Shown piece by piece: positions 27,060 to 34,918 of a DNA stretch of 64,000 bases. Position 1 is the stretch's first letter. The number at the start of each line of letters is the position of its first letter. The notes under the pieces are model-generated. The model was given only the letters and a program-made list of their open reading frames with translations, did not search any database and was not told the origin of the DNA. Origin of the DNA: Consotaella aegiceratis (lineage in GTDB: Bacteria > Pseudomonadota > Alphaproteobacteria > Rhizobiales > Rhizobiaceae); NCBI RefSeq assembly GCF_036541425.1, contig NZ_JAZHFT010000020.1, positions 1-64,000 on the forward strand. The letters run 5' to 3'. The position numbers and the translations under genes are program-made.

Positions 27060-28391
27060 TTATGGCGCACCGGGTTTCGGATGATGTCGGGACCGTGGCC
27101 AGGCGATGTCGAGGTCCCGGGTCAGACGCCACGAAACACGCTCGGCGAGCGCCAGTCGGCGCGTCCCCGGCGGCAGCTTGGCCAGGAGCGTGGGATGGGC
27201 GGCCAGCGGCTCACCCCGTTTGTCCATCAGCACCGGCAAGGTGCGCTCGACCGGGTTGCCTTTGCCCAGCCGGCCAAAGGCAACGACTGCGCCTGCGCCA
27301 CTGGCCGCGTCGGCGAGGTCGAGATCGAACCGGTTGTCGAAGACGAAGCGACAAGCCGATGATTTCCCGGCCATATCTTCGAGGGCTAATTCATCCGGCC
27401 CCCGGCGGCCGAACTCGCGCATAAACACGAGCGCTTCGCCGGCCGCGATCGTCGCCCCGGCGAGCGTCCAGCGACCTGCCCCGCCGACCGTCTGGAGTCG
27501 ATGGCCCAGGCGTTCCGTGGCCGCTCTCGGCGGCGGATAGGCGCCGCCGCCAACGGCCAGGAGGATCCGCTCCAGCAACGCGGCTGCCAGTTCGGCCGAA
27601 AGGTCTGCGAATGCCCCTCGCCCAAGCGTCAGCACACCCTCCGGCGAGACCGCCAGTGCGCCGGTCTCGCGCCACCGCAGGAGCGATTCACGAAGATGTG
27701 CTTCCAAGGCGTTCTGTCGCCGCCGGTTTTCCTCGATCACGTCGAGCATGGACTGGCGCTGAGAGGTCGCCTCGATCGACCGGCGGATGCGGGCGCGCAG
27801 GAATCGCATGTCGCGATTGCTCGGGTCGCGGACGAAGTCTAGCCCGCGACGACGGAGCGTCGCCTCCAATGCCACCCTGGGAACCTGCAGGAAAGGCCGG
27901 AGCAGCGATAGGCCGGGGTCGAGGTCGCGGATCGGCCGCATGGCGGCGAGCCCGCGCGGCCCGGCCCTGCGGGTGCGGGCGATGAGATGGGTCTCGATCT
28001 GATCGTCCTGGTGATGCGCGGTCACGATCGCGACGGCGCCGCGTTCGCGGGCAGCCTCGGCCAGCAGCCGATAGCGCGCCTCCCGCGCTTCGGCCTGCAG
28101 ATTGCCGGAGACGGGGCCGCCCCGCTCCCATCGACGTGTTTCGTGCGACAGTCCGAGGCTTGCCGCCATAGCTGCGACGAAACGGGCTTCCTCGGACGAC
28201 TCGGCGCGCAGGCCATGGTCGATCGTCACCACGTGGAAGCGCGTCTCCAGCCGCGCGGCCGAGGCCGCGGCCAAGACCATCATGGCGAGAGAATCGGGAC
28301 CGCCCGACACGGCCAGCACGATCTCCGGCCTGCTCGCCTCCCTGAAGCTCCTGCGCGCGCGCAGGAGCTTCAGGGAGGCGTCAAAAAACAA
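27060..28391 (-). CDS. tilS: tRNA(Ile)-lysidine synthetase
   Basis: A 443-residue N-type ATP pyrophosphatase. VLAVSGGPDSLAMM is the PP-loop that activates the tRNA; HHQDDQIETHLIARTRRAG is the second family motif. TilS turns C34 of the minor tRNA-Ile into lysidine so that it reads AUA. The start is uncertain. The frame is open to 28526, but that would overlap cpoB and its terminator; a TTG at 28389-28391 with AGAGG five bases upstream, or a GTG at 28317-28319, are more credible. A perfect 46-bp palindrome (28335-28380) fills codons 5-19 of the TTG version, so the N-terminus looks rearranged. Confidence 0.88.
   Translation of the reverse strand: MFFDASLKLLRARRSFREASRPEIVLAVSGGPDSLAMMVLAAASAARLETRFHVVTIDHGLRAESSEEARFVAAMAASLGLSHETRRWERGGPVSGNLQAEAREARYRLLAEAARERGAVAIVTAHHQDDQIETHLIARTRRAGPRGLAAMRPIRDLDPGLSLLRPFLQVPRVALEATLRRRGLDFVRDPSNRDMRFLRARIRRSIEATSQRQSMLDVIEENRRRQNALEAHLRESLLRWRETGALAVSPEGVLTLGRGAFADLSAELAAALLERILLAVGGGAYPPPRAATERLGHRLQTVGGAGRWTLAGATIAAGEALVFMREFGRRGPDELALEDMAGKSSACRFVFDNRFDLDLADAASGAGAVVAFGRLGKGNPVERTLPVLMDKRGEPLAAHPTLLAKLPPGTRRLALAERVSWRLTRDLDIAWPRSRHHPKPGAP
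28335..28380. repeat. Perfect 46-bp palindrome at the 5' end of tilS
   Basis: Bases 28335-28357 and 28358-28380 are exact reverse complements with no spacer; the centre is CGCG. Translated on the minus strand it gives the segment from Ala to the second Glu of DASLKLLRARRSFREAS, where Leu-Lys-Leu-Leu is mirrored by Arg-Arg-Ser-Phe-Arg-Glu. As RNA it would fold into a stem of about 20 pairs. Confidence 0.95.
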
Positions 28392-28410
28392 AAAGGCCTC
28401 TTCGGCCTCC
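28383..28410 (-). terminator. Intrinsic terminator of cpoB overlapping the tilS start
   Basis: On the minus strand AGGCC, loop GAAGA, GGCCT is followed by TTTTGTTTTTTG. It lies about 60 bp after the cpoB stop. The T-tract contains the candidate TTG start of tilS, so termination and tilS translation share the same bases. Confidence 0.6.
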
Positions 28411-28467
28411 AACGCGGCATCTTCGACCGCAACACTGCTTGCCTGGGTGCTGGGCACGATCGGCCGG

Positions 28468-29466
28468 TCAGCCCCGGTCGGCGCAACTGGCGGCCTTCTG
28501 TTCATCCTTGAGCTTCTGGCGGACATTGTCGCTGACGTTGGGGTAGCGCCGCGACACCTCCGAATAGGTGACGCAGGCAGTATCGGGATTGTCCAGGCGG
28601 GCGAGCGACATGCCGAGCTTCAACAGCATTTCCGGCGCCTTGCGGCTGTCGGGATGGGCCTTCTGGGCATTCAGGAAGACCTCGGCAGCGTCGGTGTATT
28701 CGCCCTGCGCGAACAGGCTTTCGCCCAGCCAGTATTGAGCGTCCGAGGCGTCCTTGGCGTCGGGATAGGTCTGGGCATACTGGCGGAAGGCTTCCTCGGC
28801 CAGCTTATAGTCTCCCGACAGAAGATAATTATAGGCGAGATCGTAGAGGTCGCCGGCATCCTTCGGGTCGATCGAGGCCACGGTGTCGGAGGCCCCGCCG
28901 TTCTGGTTGCCCAGGTTTTCCAGGCTCGAATCGTCGAGCCCGCTGCCGAGGACCGTGCGCACCGGGCCCGAAGGGGTGGTGGGTTCGCTCGCCTGCGGCT
29001 CCGGAGCCGTTTCGGCCACTGCGGGGCCGTCGCTGTCCATCGGCTGCGAGGACGGTTCGAGCGAGCCGGTCTGCCCGGAACCGGAGGGCTGCTGTTGCCC
29101 CGTCTGGCCGCCGCCCTCGAGCTCCTGGAAGCGGAACTCGTTGTCTTCCTGCTGCTTGCGCATCTGCTCCTGCATCTGCAGGAGCTGGAAGGACAATTCC
29201 TCCACCTTGCCGTTGAGCTTGCGCACCTCTTCCTCGAGCTGGTTGATGCGCACGACCGGATCGCTCATCTGGCTGAGGAGGATCGGACGCTCGGGCTGCT
29301 TTGCCCGCTGCTGCGGCAGAGGCTGCGATGGCGACGGCGAGGCGGCGGGAGCGGTCGCCGAGTCCTCGCCGGAACCGAACGACAGGTTCAACGCGCTGGC
29401 CGGGCCGCCGATCAAAAGCAGCAGCGCCGCGACGGGCAACGTCTTGTGAAGAAGTCGATAGACCAT
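28468..29466 (-). CDS. cpoB: Cell-division coordinator CpoB (YbgF), Tol-Pal associated
   Basis: A 332-residue periplasmic protein: signal peptide, an N-terminal trimerising coiled coil (about 70-115, VVRINQLEEEVRKLNGKVEEL and following), a Gln/Ser/Pro linker, then TPR repeats (about 200-325, with DLAYNYLLSGDYKLAEEAF and AQYWLGESLFAQGEYTDAA). CpoB binds TolA and links outer-membrane constriction to PBP1b activity. It is last in the tol-pal series, before tilS. Confidence 0.93.
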   Translation of the reverse strand: MVYRLLHKTLPVAALLLLIGGPASALNLSFGSGEDSATAPAASPSPSQPLPQQRAKQPERPILLSQMSDPVVRINQLEEEVRKLNGKVEELSFQLLQMQEQMRKQQEDNEFRFQELEGGGQTGQQQPSGSGQTGSLEPSSQPMDSDGPAVAETAPEPQASEPTTPSGPVRTVLGSGLDDSSLENLGNQNGGASDTVASIDPKDAGDLYDLAYNYLLSGDYKLAEEAFRQYAQTYPDAKDASDAQYWLGESLFAQGEYTDAAEVFLNAQKAHPDSRKAPEMLLKLGMSLARLDNPDTACVTYSEVSRRYPNVSDNVRQKLKDEQKAASCADRG

Positions 29467-29636
29467 GTATCGGCGCGCTCCCTGTTCGATGTCTGCGGCC
29501 GCAATCGTGCACCGCGTCGGACGGTGCCATGCCCCCTGGGCAGGCCACCGGCGGAACCGCTTAGCATGGAACGACCGAGTTCGGCTAAAGTTTGGCCGAC
29601 ATAGGATCTAGCGCATCGCCGCCATGCCGGACAACG

Positions 29637-29664
29637 AAAAAAAGGCGGCCCGAAGACCGCCTTT
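29637..29664 (-). terminator. Intrinsic terminator of pal
   Basis: AAAGGCGG (29641-29648) and CCGCCTTT (29657-29664) pair; on the minus strand the stem is followed by TTTTTT (complement of 29637-29643). It starts 35 bp after the pal stop, so cpoB, which lies downstream, needs read-through from here only if it lacks its own promoter; cpoB is transcribed towards lower coordinates from 29466. Confidence 0.7.
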
Positions 29665-29699
29665 CGACAGAGAGGGGAACGGCGCGACAGCGCGACGGA

Positions 29700-30242
29700 T
29701 CAGGAGTTTCCGCCGCTCAGCACCGTCACCGCACGACGATTCTGCGACCAGCACGAGATGTCGTCGCAAACCGCCACCGGACGTTCCTTGCCGTAGGAGA
29801 TGGTGCGCATCCGGTTGGCCGCCACGCCACGGCTGGCGAGATATTCCACCGTGGCAGCGGCGCGGCGCGCACCGAGCGCCAGGTTGTACTCGCGGGTGCC
29901 GCGCTCGTCGGCATGCCCCTCGATGGTGATGGCATATTGCGGGAACTGGTTGAGCCACTGGGCCTGACGATCCAGCGTCTGCTGCGATTTGGCGTTGATC
30001 ACCGAGGAATCGGTGTCGAAGAAGACCCGATCGCCGACATTGACGGTGAAATCCTGCTGGGTGCCGGGCGTCACGGCGCCGTAGCCCGCACCGTTGGCAC
30101 CGCCTGCGCCGCCGAGGCCGAGCTGCGAGGCATTGTCGGGCAGCGCCTGGTTCTTGGAGGCGCATCCGGACACAACCATCGCGGCGGCGAGCGCAAGAGG
30201 AATTGCAATGTGGCTCCGGGCTACGGAAGTGATCCGGCGCAT
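29700..30242 (-). CDS. pal: Peptidoglycan-associated lipoprotein Pal
   Basis: A 180-residue lipoprotein: lipobox VVSGC with lipid-carrying C27, a Gly-rich linker, and an OmpA-like peptidoglycan-binding domain (about 65-178) with VFFDTDSSVI and ITIEGHADERGTREYNLALG. Pal anchors the outer membrane to the wall and is moved to the division site by the Tol complex. It follows tolB by 123 bp on the same strand and is closed by a strong terminator. Confidence 0.96.
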   Translation of the reverse strand: MRRITSVARSHIAIPLALAAAMVVSGCASKNQALPDNASQLGLGGAGGANGAGYGAVTPGTQQDFTVNVGDRVFFDTDSSVINAKSQQTLDRQAQWLNQFPQYAITIEGHADERGTREYNLALGARRAAATVEYLASRGVAANRMRTISYGKERPVAVCDDISCWSQNRRAVTVLSGGNS

Positions 30243-30365
30243 GGCCAGCTCCTTTGAATGGAATGAAAATCCGCTACCAAGCGTTTACTCTCGTTCCGGT
30301 TAACGGGATATGAAGTTTTCCCCGGCCGAGATCCGAATCGCCGCAGAGTATCGCGCCTCGGGCGA

Positions 30366-31676
30366 CTATTCCAACAGCGGCGACCAGGCCGGGTCGGAAG
30401 CGAAGTTCGGCGTCGCGACGGGCTGCTCGTGATATCCGGTCAGGTCGATCGAAAAGAGCTGCGGGCCTGCGGCCCCCTGCCCCTGTCGAAAGAACATGAG
30501 CACGCGTCCGTTCGGGGCCCAGGTCGGGCCTTCGTTGAAGAAGCCCGACGTCAGGATGCGTTCGCCAGAGCCATCCGGCCGCATCACGCCGATCTGGAAC
30601 TGGCTTCCGCTCTGCTTGGTGAAGGCAATGAGGTCGCCACGCGGCGACCATACCGGCGTCGAATACGCGCCGTCGCCGAAGGAGATGCGCTGCTGGTTCG
30701 AGCCGTCGGCGTTCATCACGTAAAGCTGCTGACGGCCACCGCGATCGGATTCGAACACCACTCGCTGGCCGTCCGGCGAATAGCTGGGCGACGTGTCGAT
30801 GGCCGCCGTGTTGGTGAGCCGCGTCGTGGCCCGCGAGCGCAGGTCCATGGCATAGATGTTGGCGTTGCCCGCCTGCTGCAGGCTCATGATCACCTTCTGG
30901 CCATCCGGCGAAAAGCGCGGCGAGAACGTCATCCCTGGAAAATTGCCGACGATTTCGCGCTGGCCGGTGTCGAGCTGGAGCAGATAGACCCGCGGTTCAC
31001 CGGCGCCGAACGACATATACGTCACTTCCTGGCGCGTCGGCGAGAAGCGCGGCGTCAGCACGAGGTCGTCGCCATTGGTCAGGTAGTGCACGTTGGCGCC
31101 GTCCTGATCCATGATCGCGAGACGCTTGATCCGCTGCTCCTTGGGTCCCGTCTCGTCGACGAAGACGACGCGGGTGTCGAAATAGCCCTTTTCGCCGGTC
31201 AGCCGCTCGTAGATCGCGTCGGCGATGATGTGAGCGACGCGGCGCCAGTTTTCCGGGCTGGTGTAGAACTGCTGGCCGGTGAGTTGCTGACTGCCGAAGG
31301 TGTCCCACAGCCGAAACTCGACCCTGAGCCGCCCGTCCGCCTCCGGGGAGACGCGACCGACCGCCAGCGCCTGCGCGTCGATCACCGTCCAGTCGGCAAA
31401 GCGCGGCGCGGCGTCGGGGCTCGGATTGCGCTCGATGAAGGCGGCGGGATCGATCGCCTTGAACAAGCCCGAGCGGGACAGATCGGCCGCGATCACCGAC
31501 GAGATCTGCTGGCCGACCCCGTCATTCGACAGGAAGCTGGCGACGGCGATCGGCAGCGGTTCGACGTTGCCTCGCGTAATGTCGACCGTGAGCTCGGCGC
31601 GAGCTGGCAATGCGGCACTCAGGACACCAACCGCAAAAAACATCGCGGAGAAAAGACGGTGGGCGGTTCTCTTCAT
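30366..31676 (-). CDS. tolB: Tol-Pal system beta-propeller protein TolB
   Basis: A 436-residue periplasmic protein: signal peptide, an N-terminal alpha/beta domain (about 28-160, starting VDITRGNVEPLPIAV) and a six-bladed propeller whose blades carry the repeat SPDGQ (FSPDGQKVIMS, YSPDGQRVVFESDRGG). TolB switches between binding Pal and binding TolA. ATG at 31674-31676. It is 105 bp downstream of tolA on the same strand. Confidence 0.97.
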   Translation of the reverse strand: MKRTAHRLFSAMFFAVGVLSAALPARAELTVDITRGNVEPLPIAVASFLSNDGVGQQISSVIAADLSRSGLFKAIDPAAFIERNPSPDAAPRFADWTVIDAQALAVGRVSPEADGRLRVEFRLWDTFGSQQLTGQQFYTSPENWRRVAHIIADAIYERLTGEKGYFDTRVVFVDETGPKEQRIKRLAIMDQDGANVHYLTNGDDLVLTPRFSPTRQEVTYMSFGAGEPRVYLLQLDTGQREIVGNFPGMTFSPRFSPDGQKVIMSLQQAGNANIYAMDLRSRATTRLTNTAAIDTSPSYSPDGQRVVFESDRGGRQQLYVMNADGSNQQRISFGDGAYSTPVWSPRGDLIAFTKQSGSQFQIGVMRPDGSGERILTSGFFNEGPTWAPNGRVLMFFRQGQGAAGPQLFSIDLTGYHEQPVATPNFASDPAWSPLLE

Positions 31677-31781
31677 GAACGGGACCTTCCCATTGATCTG
31701 ACGGCAAACGCACGGCGGCCGGACCCGGCCTGCAGACGTTTTAGGACGCTGACTGTATGGATCACGAACAAAACAACCCCA

Positions 31782-32867
31782 TCAGAACATTTCGCTGGGA
31801 TCGAAATTGAGGGTGATCTCTGACCAAGCCTGATACTGGTCTGTGGGGAGATTGTATGGCGAACACCGGCGGACGGCCCGCAACGCCGCTTCTGCGGCGG
31901 CCCGTTCGGCACCGGCGCCGCCACCGCCGCTGACGATCGACGGCACGCCTTCCAGGGCGCCCGACGGATCGAGCCGCATGTGGATCGAAACCTGCAGGGA
32001 GTTGCCGGCGGTCGCACCGACCGGAGGCGACCAGCAGTTGTACATCTGCTCCCTGATCATCCCCTGCAACTCGCCGAGCTGGCTGCGCGACAGGACCGAG
32101 CCGGTGGTCTGGCGGCTGCCGAGCGACGCCTGATCTGTGGAGCGCTTGGCGCCGCCGCCCGAGGCCTTTTCCTGGCTGAGCAGGGCCGCGATCTGGTCCT
32201 CGTCGAACTGCGAGGACTCGCTGTCCTGCTTGGCAGGCTGCGGCTTGGGGGTCTCCTGTTTCGACGGTTCCGGCTTGGCAGGCTGCGGTTTGGGCTGTTC
32301 GGCCTCGGCGACGCGCGGCTGCGGCGCGGCAGGCTTGACCTGCGGCACGGGAACGCGGGTCGGCACCGGCGGAGCCTCCTCTGCCGGCTTGGCATCGGCG
32401 ATCATCTCCTGAACCGGATCGGGCTGCGGCTCGGGGGCGGCGGCGGGCTCAGGCTCGGGCGTGGGCGCGGGTTCGGGGGCCGGCTCCGGTTCGGTTTCCG
32501 CGACGGTCTCCTCGGGTTCCCGCGGCGGCTCGGGCGCGGGCGGCTCCTTGGCCGCCTTCTGCGGCTCGACCTCGTTCGGCTTCACCTCAGGCTCGGGCGG
32601 CGTGTCGAGATCGACCTCGTTGTCGCCGACATTTTCGGCCGGCATCGGCAGCGTCTCGGGGCGCGTCGTCGGCGTCGGCGCTGGTTTGTCGGTGATCGGT
32701 GCCTCCTTCTCCCCCTTCACACCCTCGAAGACGTCCGACATGACGATCTCGACCGGCAAGGCCTCGGCGTAGCTTGCCTCGAGCGGATCGGGCGAGCCGA
32801 AGTGCCATAGGCCCCACGAGAGAGCCGCGGCATGCAGGACGGAGGAGACGACGAGACCGGTTCGCAT
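31782..32867 (-). CDS. tolA: Tol-Pal system protein TolA
   Basis: A 361-residue energy-transducing protein: one N-terminal membrane helix (about 5-22, VVSSVLHAAALSWGLWHFG), a long Pro/Glu/Ala/Lys spacer (about 50-255) and a C-terminal globular domain (about 270-361, YNCWSPPVGATAGNSLQVSIHMRL) of the TonB/TolA fold. It spans the periplasm, linking TolQR motor force to TolB-Pal. The spacer is richer in Pro-Glu than the Ala-helical E. coli type, as usual in alphaproteobacteria. Confidence 0.93.
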   Translation of the reverse strand: MRTGLVVSSVLHAAALSWGLWHFGSPDPLEASYAEALPVEIVMSDVFEGVKGEKEAPITDKPAPTPTTRPETLPMPAENVGDNEVDLDTPPEPEVKPNEVEPQKAAKEPPAPEPPREPEETVAETEPEPAPEPAPTPEPEPAAAPEPQPDPVQEMIADAKPAEEAPPVPTRVPVPQVKPAAPQPRVAEAEQPKPQPAKPEPSKQETPKPQPAKQDSESSQFDEDQIAALLSQEKASGGGAKRSTDQASLGSRQTTGSVLSRSQLGELQGMIREQMYNCWSPPVGATAGNSLQVSIHMRLDPSGALEGVPSIVSGGGGAGAERAAAEAALRAVRRCSPYNLPTDQYQAWSEITLNFDPSEMF

Positions 32868-32881
32868 GATGGAGCCGTCGA

Positions 32882-33331
32882 TCAGCTCGTCTTTTCGGAG
32901 GCGGTGACGAGGCCGATATTGGAGAAGCCGGCCGCCGAAATCCGCGCCATCACCTGCATGACGGTGCCGTAGTCGGCGGACTTGTCGCCGCGCACGAAGA
33001 TCCGTTCGTTATAGCCGTTCTTGGCGATCGCCTGCAGTTTCGGCACGACCTCGTCAATCGCGATCTCCGTCTCGCCCATATAGACCATACCGTCCGGCTT
33101 CACCGAGATTTCGATCGGCTGCGACTCGGCATTCAGCGCCTTGGCCTGGGTTTCCGGCAGCTCGATCGGCACGCCGACGGTCAGAAGCGGCGCCGCCACC
33201 ATAAAGATGATCAGAAGGCACAGCATGACGTCGACCATCGGCGTCACGTTGATCTCGCTCATCGGCGCCCGCTTGCGGTGTCTGCGCCGGCGACCCCCGC
33301 CGGATGCGGCTCCGCCTGTGGACATGCCCAT
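32882..33331 (-). CDS. tolR: Tol-Pal system protein TolR
   Basis: A 149-residue ExbD/TolR protein: a basic N-terminus (GGRRRRHRKRAPMSEINVTP), one membrane helix with the proton-path aspartate in PMVDVMLCLLIIFMV, and a periplasmic domain. With TolQ it forms the proton-driven motor for TolA. The gene is 14 bp from tolA and 84 bp from tolQ on the same strand. A second ATG two codons in is equally possible. Confidence 0.96.
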   Translation of the reverse strand: MGMSTGGAASGGGRRRRHRKRAPMSEINVTPMVDVMLCLLIIFMVAAPLLTVGVPIELPETQAKALNAESQPIEISVKPDGMVYMGETEIAIDEVVPKLQAIAKNGYNERIFVRGDKSADYGTVMQVMARISAAGFSNIGLVTASEKTS

Positions 33332-33415
33332 GGTTTTCGGCTCCTTGGCCTGGAGGCAAGCGCCTCTCGAAACTCGTTGGCGCGACGTCGGACGTCGCGC
33401 CTCACCACCGCGTTG

Positions 33416-34129
33416 TCAGCGCACCGACTTCTCGTCGATCTGGCGCGACAGAATCGCGGAAAACTCGTCAGCGAAGGCTTCCAACCGGCCGCCCAGCTTG
33501 CTCGCGTCGGCCGTCAGCTTGTTGTAGGCGATGACCGCCGGGATCGCCGCGACGAGGCCGATCGCGGTCGCCAGCAGCGCCTCGGCGATGCCGGGCGCGA
33601 CGACGGCCAGATTGGTCTGCTTGGAGGCGGCGATCGCCTGGAACGAGGTCATGATGCCGATCACGGTGCCGAACAGCCCGATGAACGGCGCGGCCGAGCC
33701 GATCGTAGCGAGGAAGCCGAGGCGCGACTCGAGACTGTCCATCTCGCGTGCCAGCGTCACGTCCATCGCCTTCTCGATGCGGCTTTGGAGACCAAGCGGC
33801 GAGCGGGCGCCCTTCTCGAACGACTTCTTCCACTCCCGCATAGCGGCGACGAACAGCGCACCCATGCCGGACGGATGGCGCTCCGACAGCGTATGGTAGA
33901 GTTCCTCCAGCGACTGGCCGGACCAGAACGTGTTCTCGAACTTGTTCAACTGGCGCCGGAAGCGGCCGTAGAGCAGCGTCTTGTCGACGATGATCGCCCA
34001 GGTCCAGATCGAGGCGCCGAGCAGCCCGAGCATCACCAGCTTGACGACGAAGCTCGCCTGCCAGAAGAGGTCCCACAGCGATATCGAGCCGACCGGTGCG
34101 GCCAAAGCTGACTGCGCGACTTCGTTCAT
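33416..34129 (-). CDS. tolQ: Tol-Pal system protein TolQ
   Basis: A 237-residue ExbB/TolQ protein with three membrane helices: one at about 25-45, and two at about 135-160 and 175-200 (GSAAPFIGLFGTVIGIM and EALLATAIGLVAAIPAVIAY). It forms the stator pentamer of the Tol motor. The start is the ATG at 34127-34129. Upstream, towards ybgC, is a 247-bp region with a weak CtrA-like site, suggesting that tolQ has its own promoter. Confidence 0.97.
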   Translation of the reverse strand: MNEVAQSALAAPVGSISLWDLFWQASFVVKLVMLGLLGASIWTWAIIVDKTLLYGRFRRQLNKFENTFWSGQSLEELYHTLSERHPSGMGALFVAAMREWKKSFEKGARSPLGLQSRIEKAMDVTLAREMDSLESRLGFLATIGSAAPFIGLFGTVIGIMTSFQAIAASKQTNLAVVAPGIAEALLATAIGLVAAIPAVIAYNKLTADASKLGGRLEAFADEFSAILSRQIDEKSVR

Positions 34130-34343
34130 TGCCTTAATGCCCCTCGCACGTCGACGGCCGTGCCTGTCCGGCCGGTCCCGAATGCCCCGTGATTCCTGTT
34201 TGCTGCCCGCGACGAAGCCGGATCGCCGTCCCGCCAGACCGCCCTTCGCCGCCGACTCGCTGCTTTCTCACCATTGAATCAGGTGAAAGAATGGCGTGCG
34301 AATCACCGCGAATTTTCACCGCTTCATTCAAGCAACATTAAGG

Positions 34344-34359
34344 TTAAGAGAGGGTTACC
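34344..34359 (+). promoter_or_regulatory. Weak CtrA-like site upstream of tolQ
   Basis: TTAA (34344-34347), seven bases, TTACC (34355-34359): one mismatch from TTAA-N7-TTAAC at a conserved position. It lies 215 bp before the tolQ start and 18 bp past the ybgC stop. Confidence 0.3.
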
Positions 34360-34376
34360 GCCGTCGACAGGGGCGT

Positions 34377-34823
34377 TCACTCCGGCTCGACCGCCGTCAG
34401 AGCGGCGGCGACGGCGGCCGGCAAACGGCGCGCGCGTCCGTCGGAGGTCACCACCACCACCGTCACGGTCGCCGCGAGCAGCGGCTTCTCCTGGCGAAAG
34501 ATGCGCTGATCGAGCACGACGCGGGCGCCGGAAACGTGCTCGACCCTCGTGGTGACGGTCAGCACGTCGTCGATTCGGGCCGAGCGAAGGTAATCGATCT
34601 CTAGCCGGCGCACGGCGAAGGCCATCGGCTCGCCATAGCCGCCCTCGCCCATCCGGCTGCTCGTGATCCCTTTCAGGCGCAGCATCTCGGTGCGGCCGCG
34701 CTCCAGGAAGTGCAGATAGCGGGCATAATAGACGATGCCGGACAGATCAGTGTCCTCGAAATACACCCGAACTGGGAAAACATGTCCGCCATCAACGAGA
34801 TGGCCGGAAAACGCATCGCTCAT
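34377..34823 (-). CDS. ybgC: Tol-Pal associated acyl-CoA thioesterase YbgC
   Basis: A 148-residue hot-dog-fold thioesterase. VRVYFEDTDLSGIVYYARYLHFLERGR holds the catalytic Asp of the DTD/D-x-x-G-V-V-Y-Y-A signature, followed by the 4HBT-type helix. It hydrolyses short acyl-CoA or acyl-ACP and is a standard first gene of tol-pal clusters. The start is the ATG at 34821-34823; a longer frame to 34946 would add unrelated sequence overlapping the divergent promoter. Confidence 0.93.
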   Translation of the reverse strand: MSDAFSGHLVDGGHVFPVRVYFEDTDLSGIVYYARYLHFLERGRTEMLRLKGITSSRMGEGGYGEPMAFAVRRLEIDYLRSARIDDVLTVTTRVEHVSGARVVLDQRIFRQEKPLLAATVTVVVVTSDGRARRLPAAVAAALTAVEPE

Positions 34824-34918
34824 CGAAAACCCTGACGTGACTGGGAGCCCCGGACTGTCACGGGGCTGTAACAGACGGATGATTGGAGACACCATCCCAG
34901 ATACGATGGAGTCGCTCG

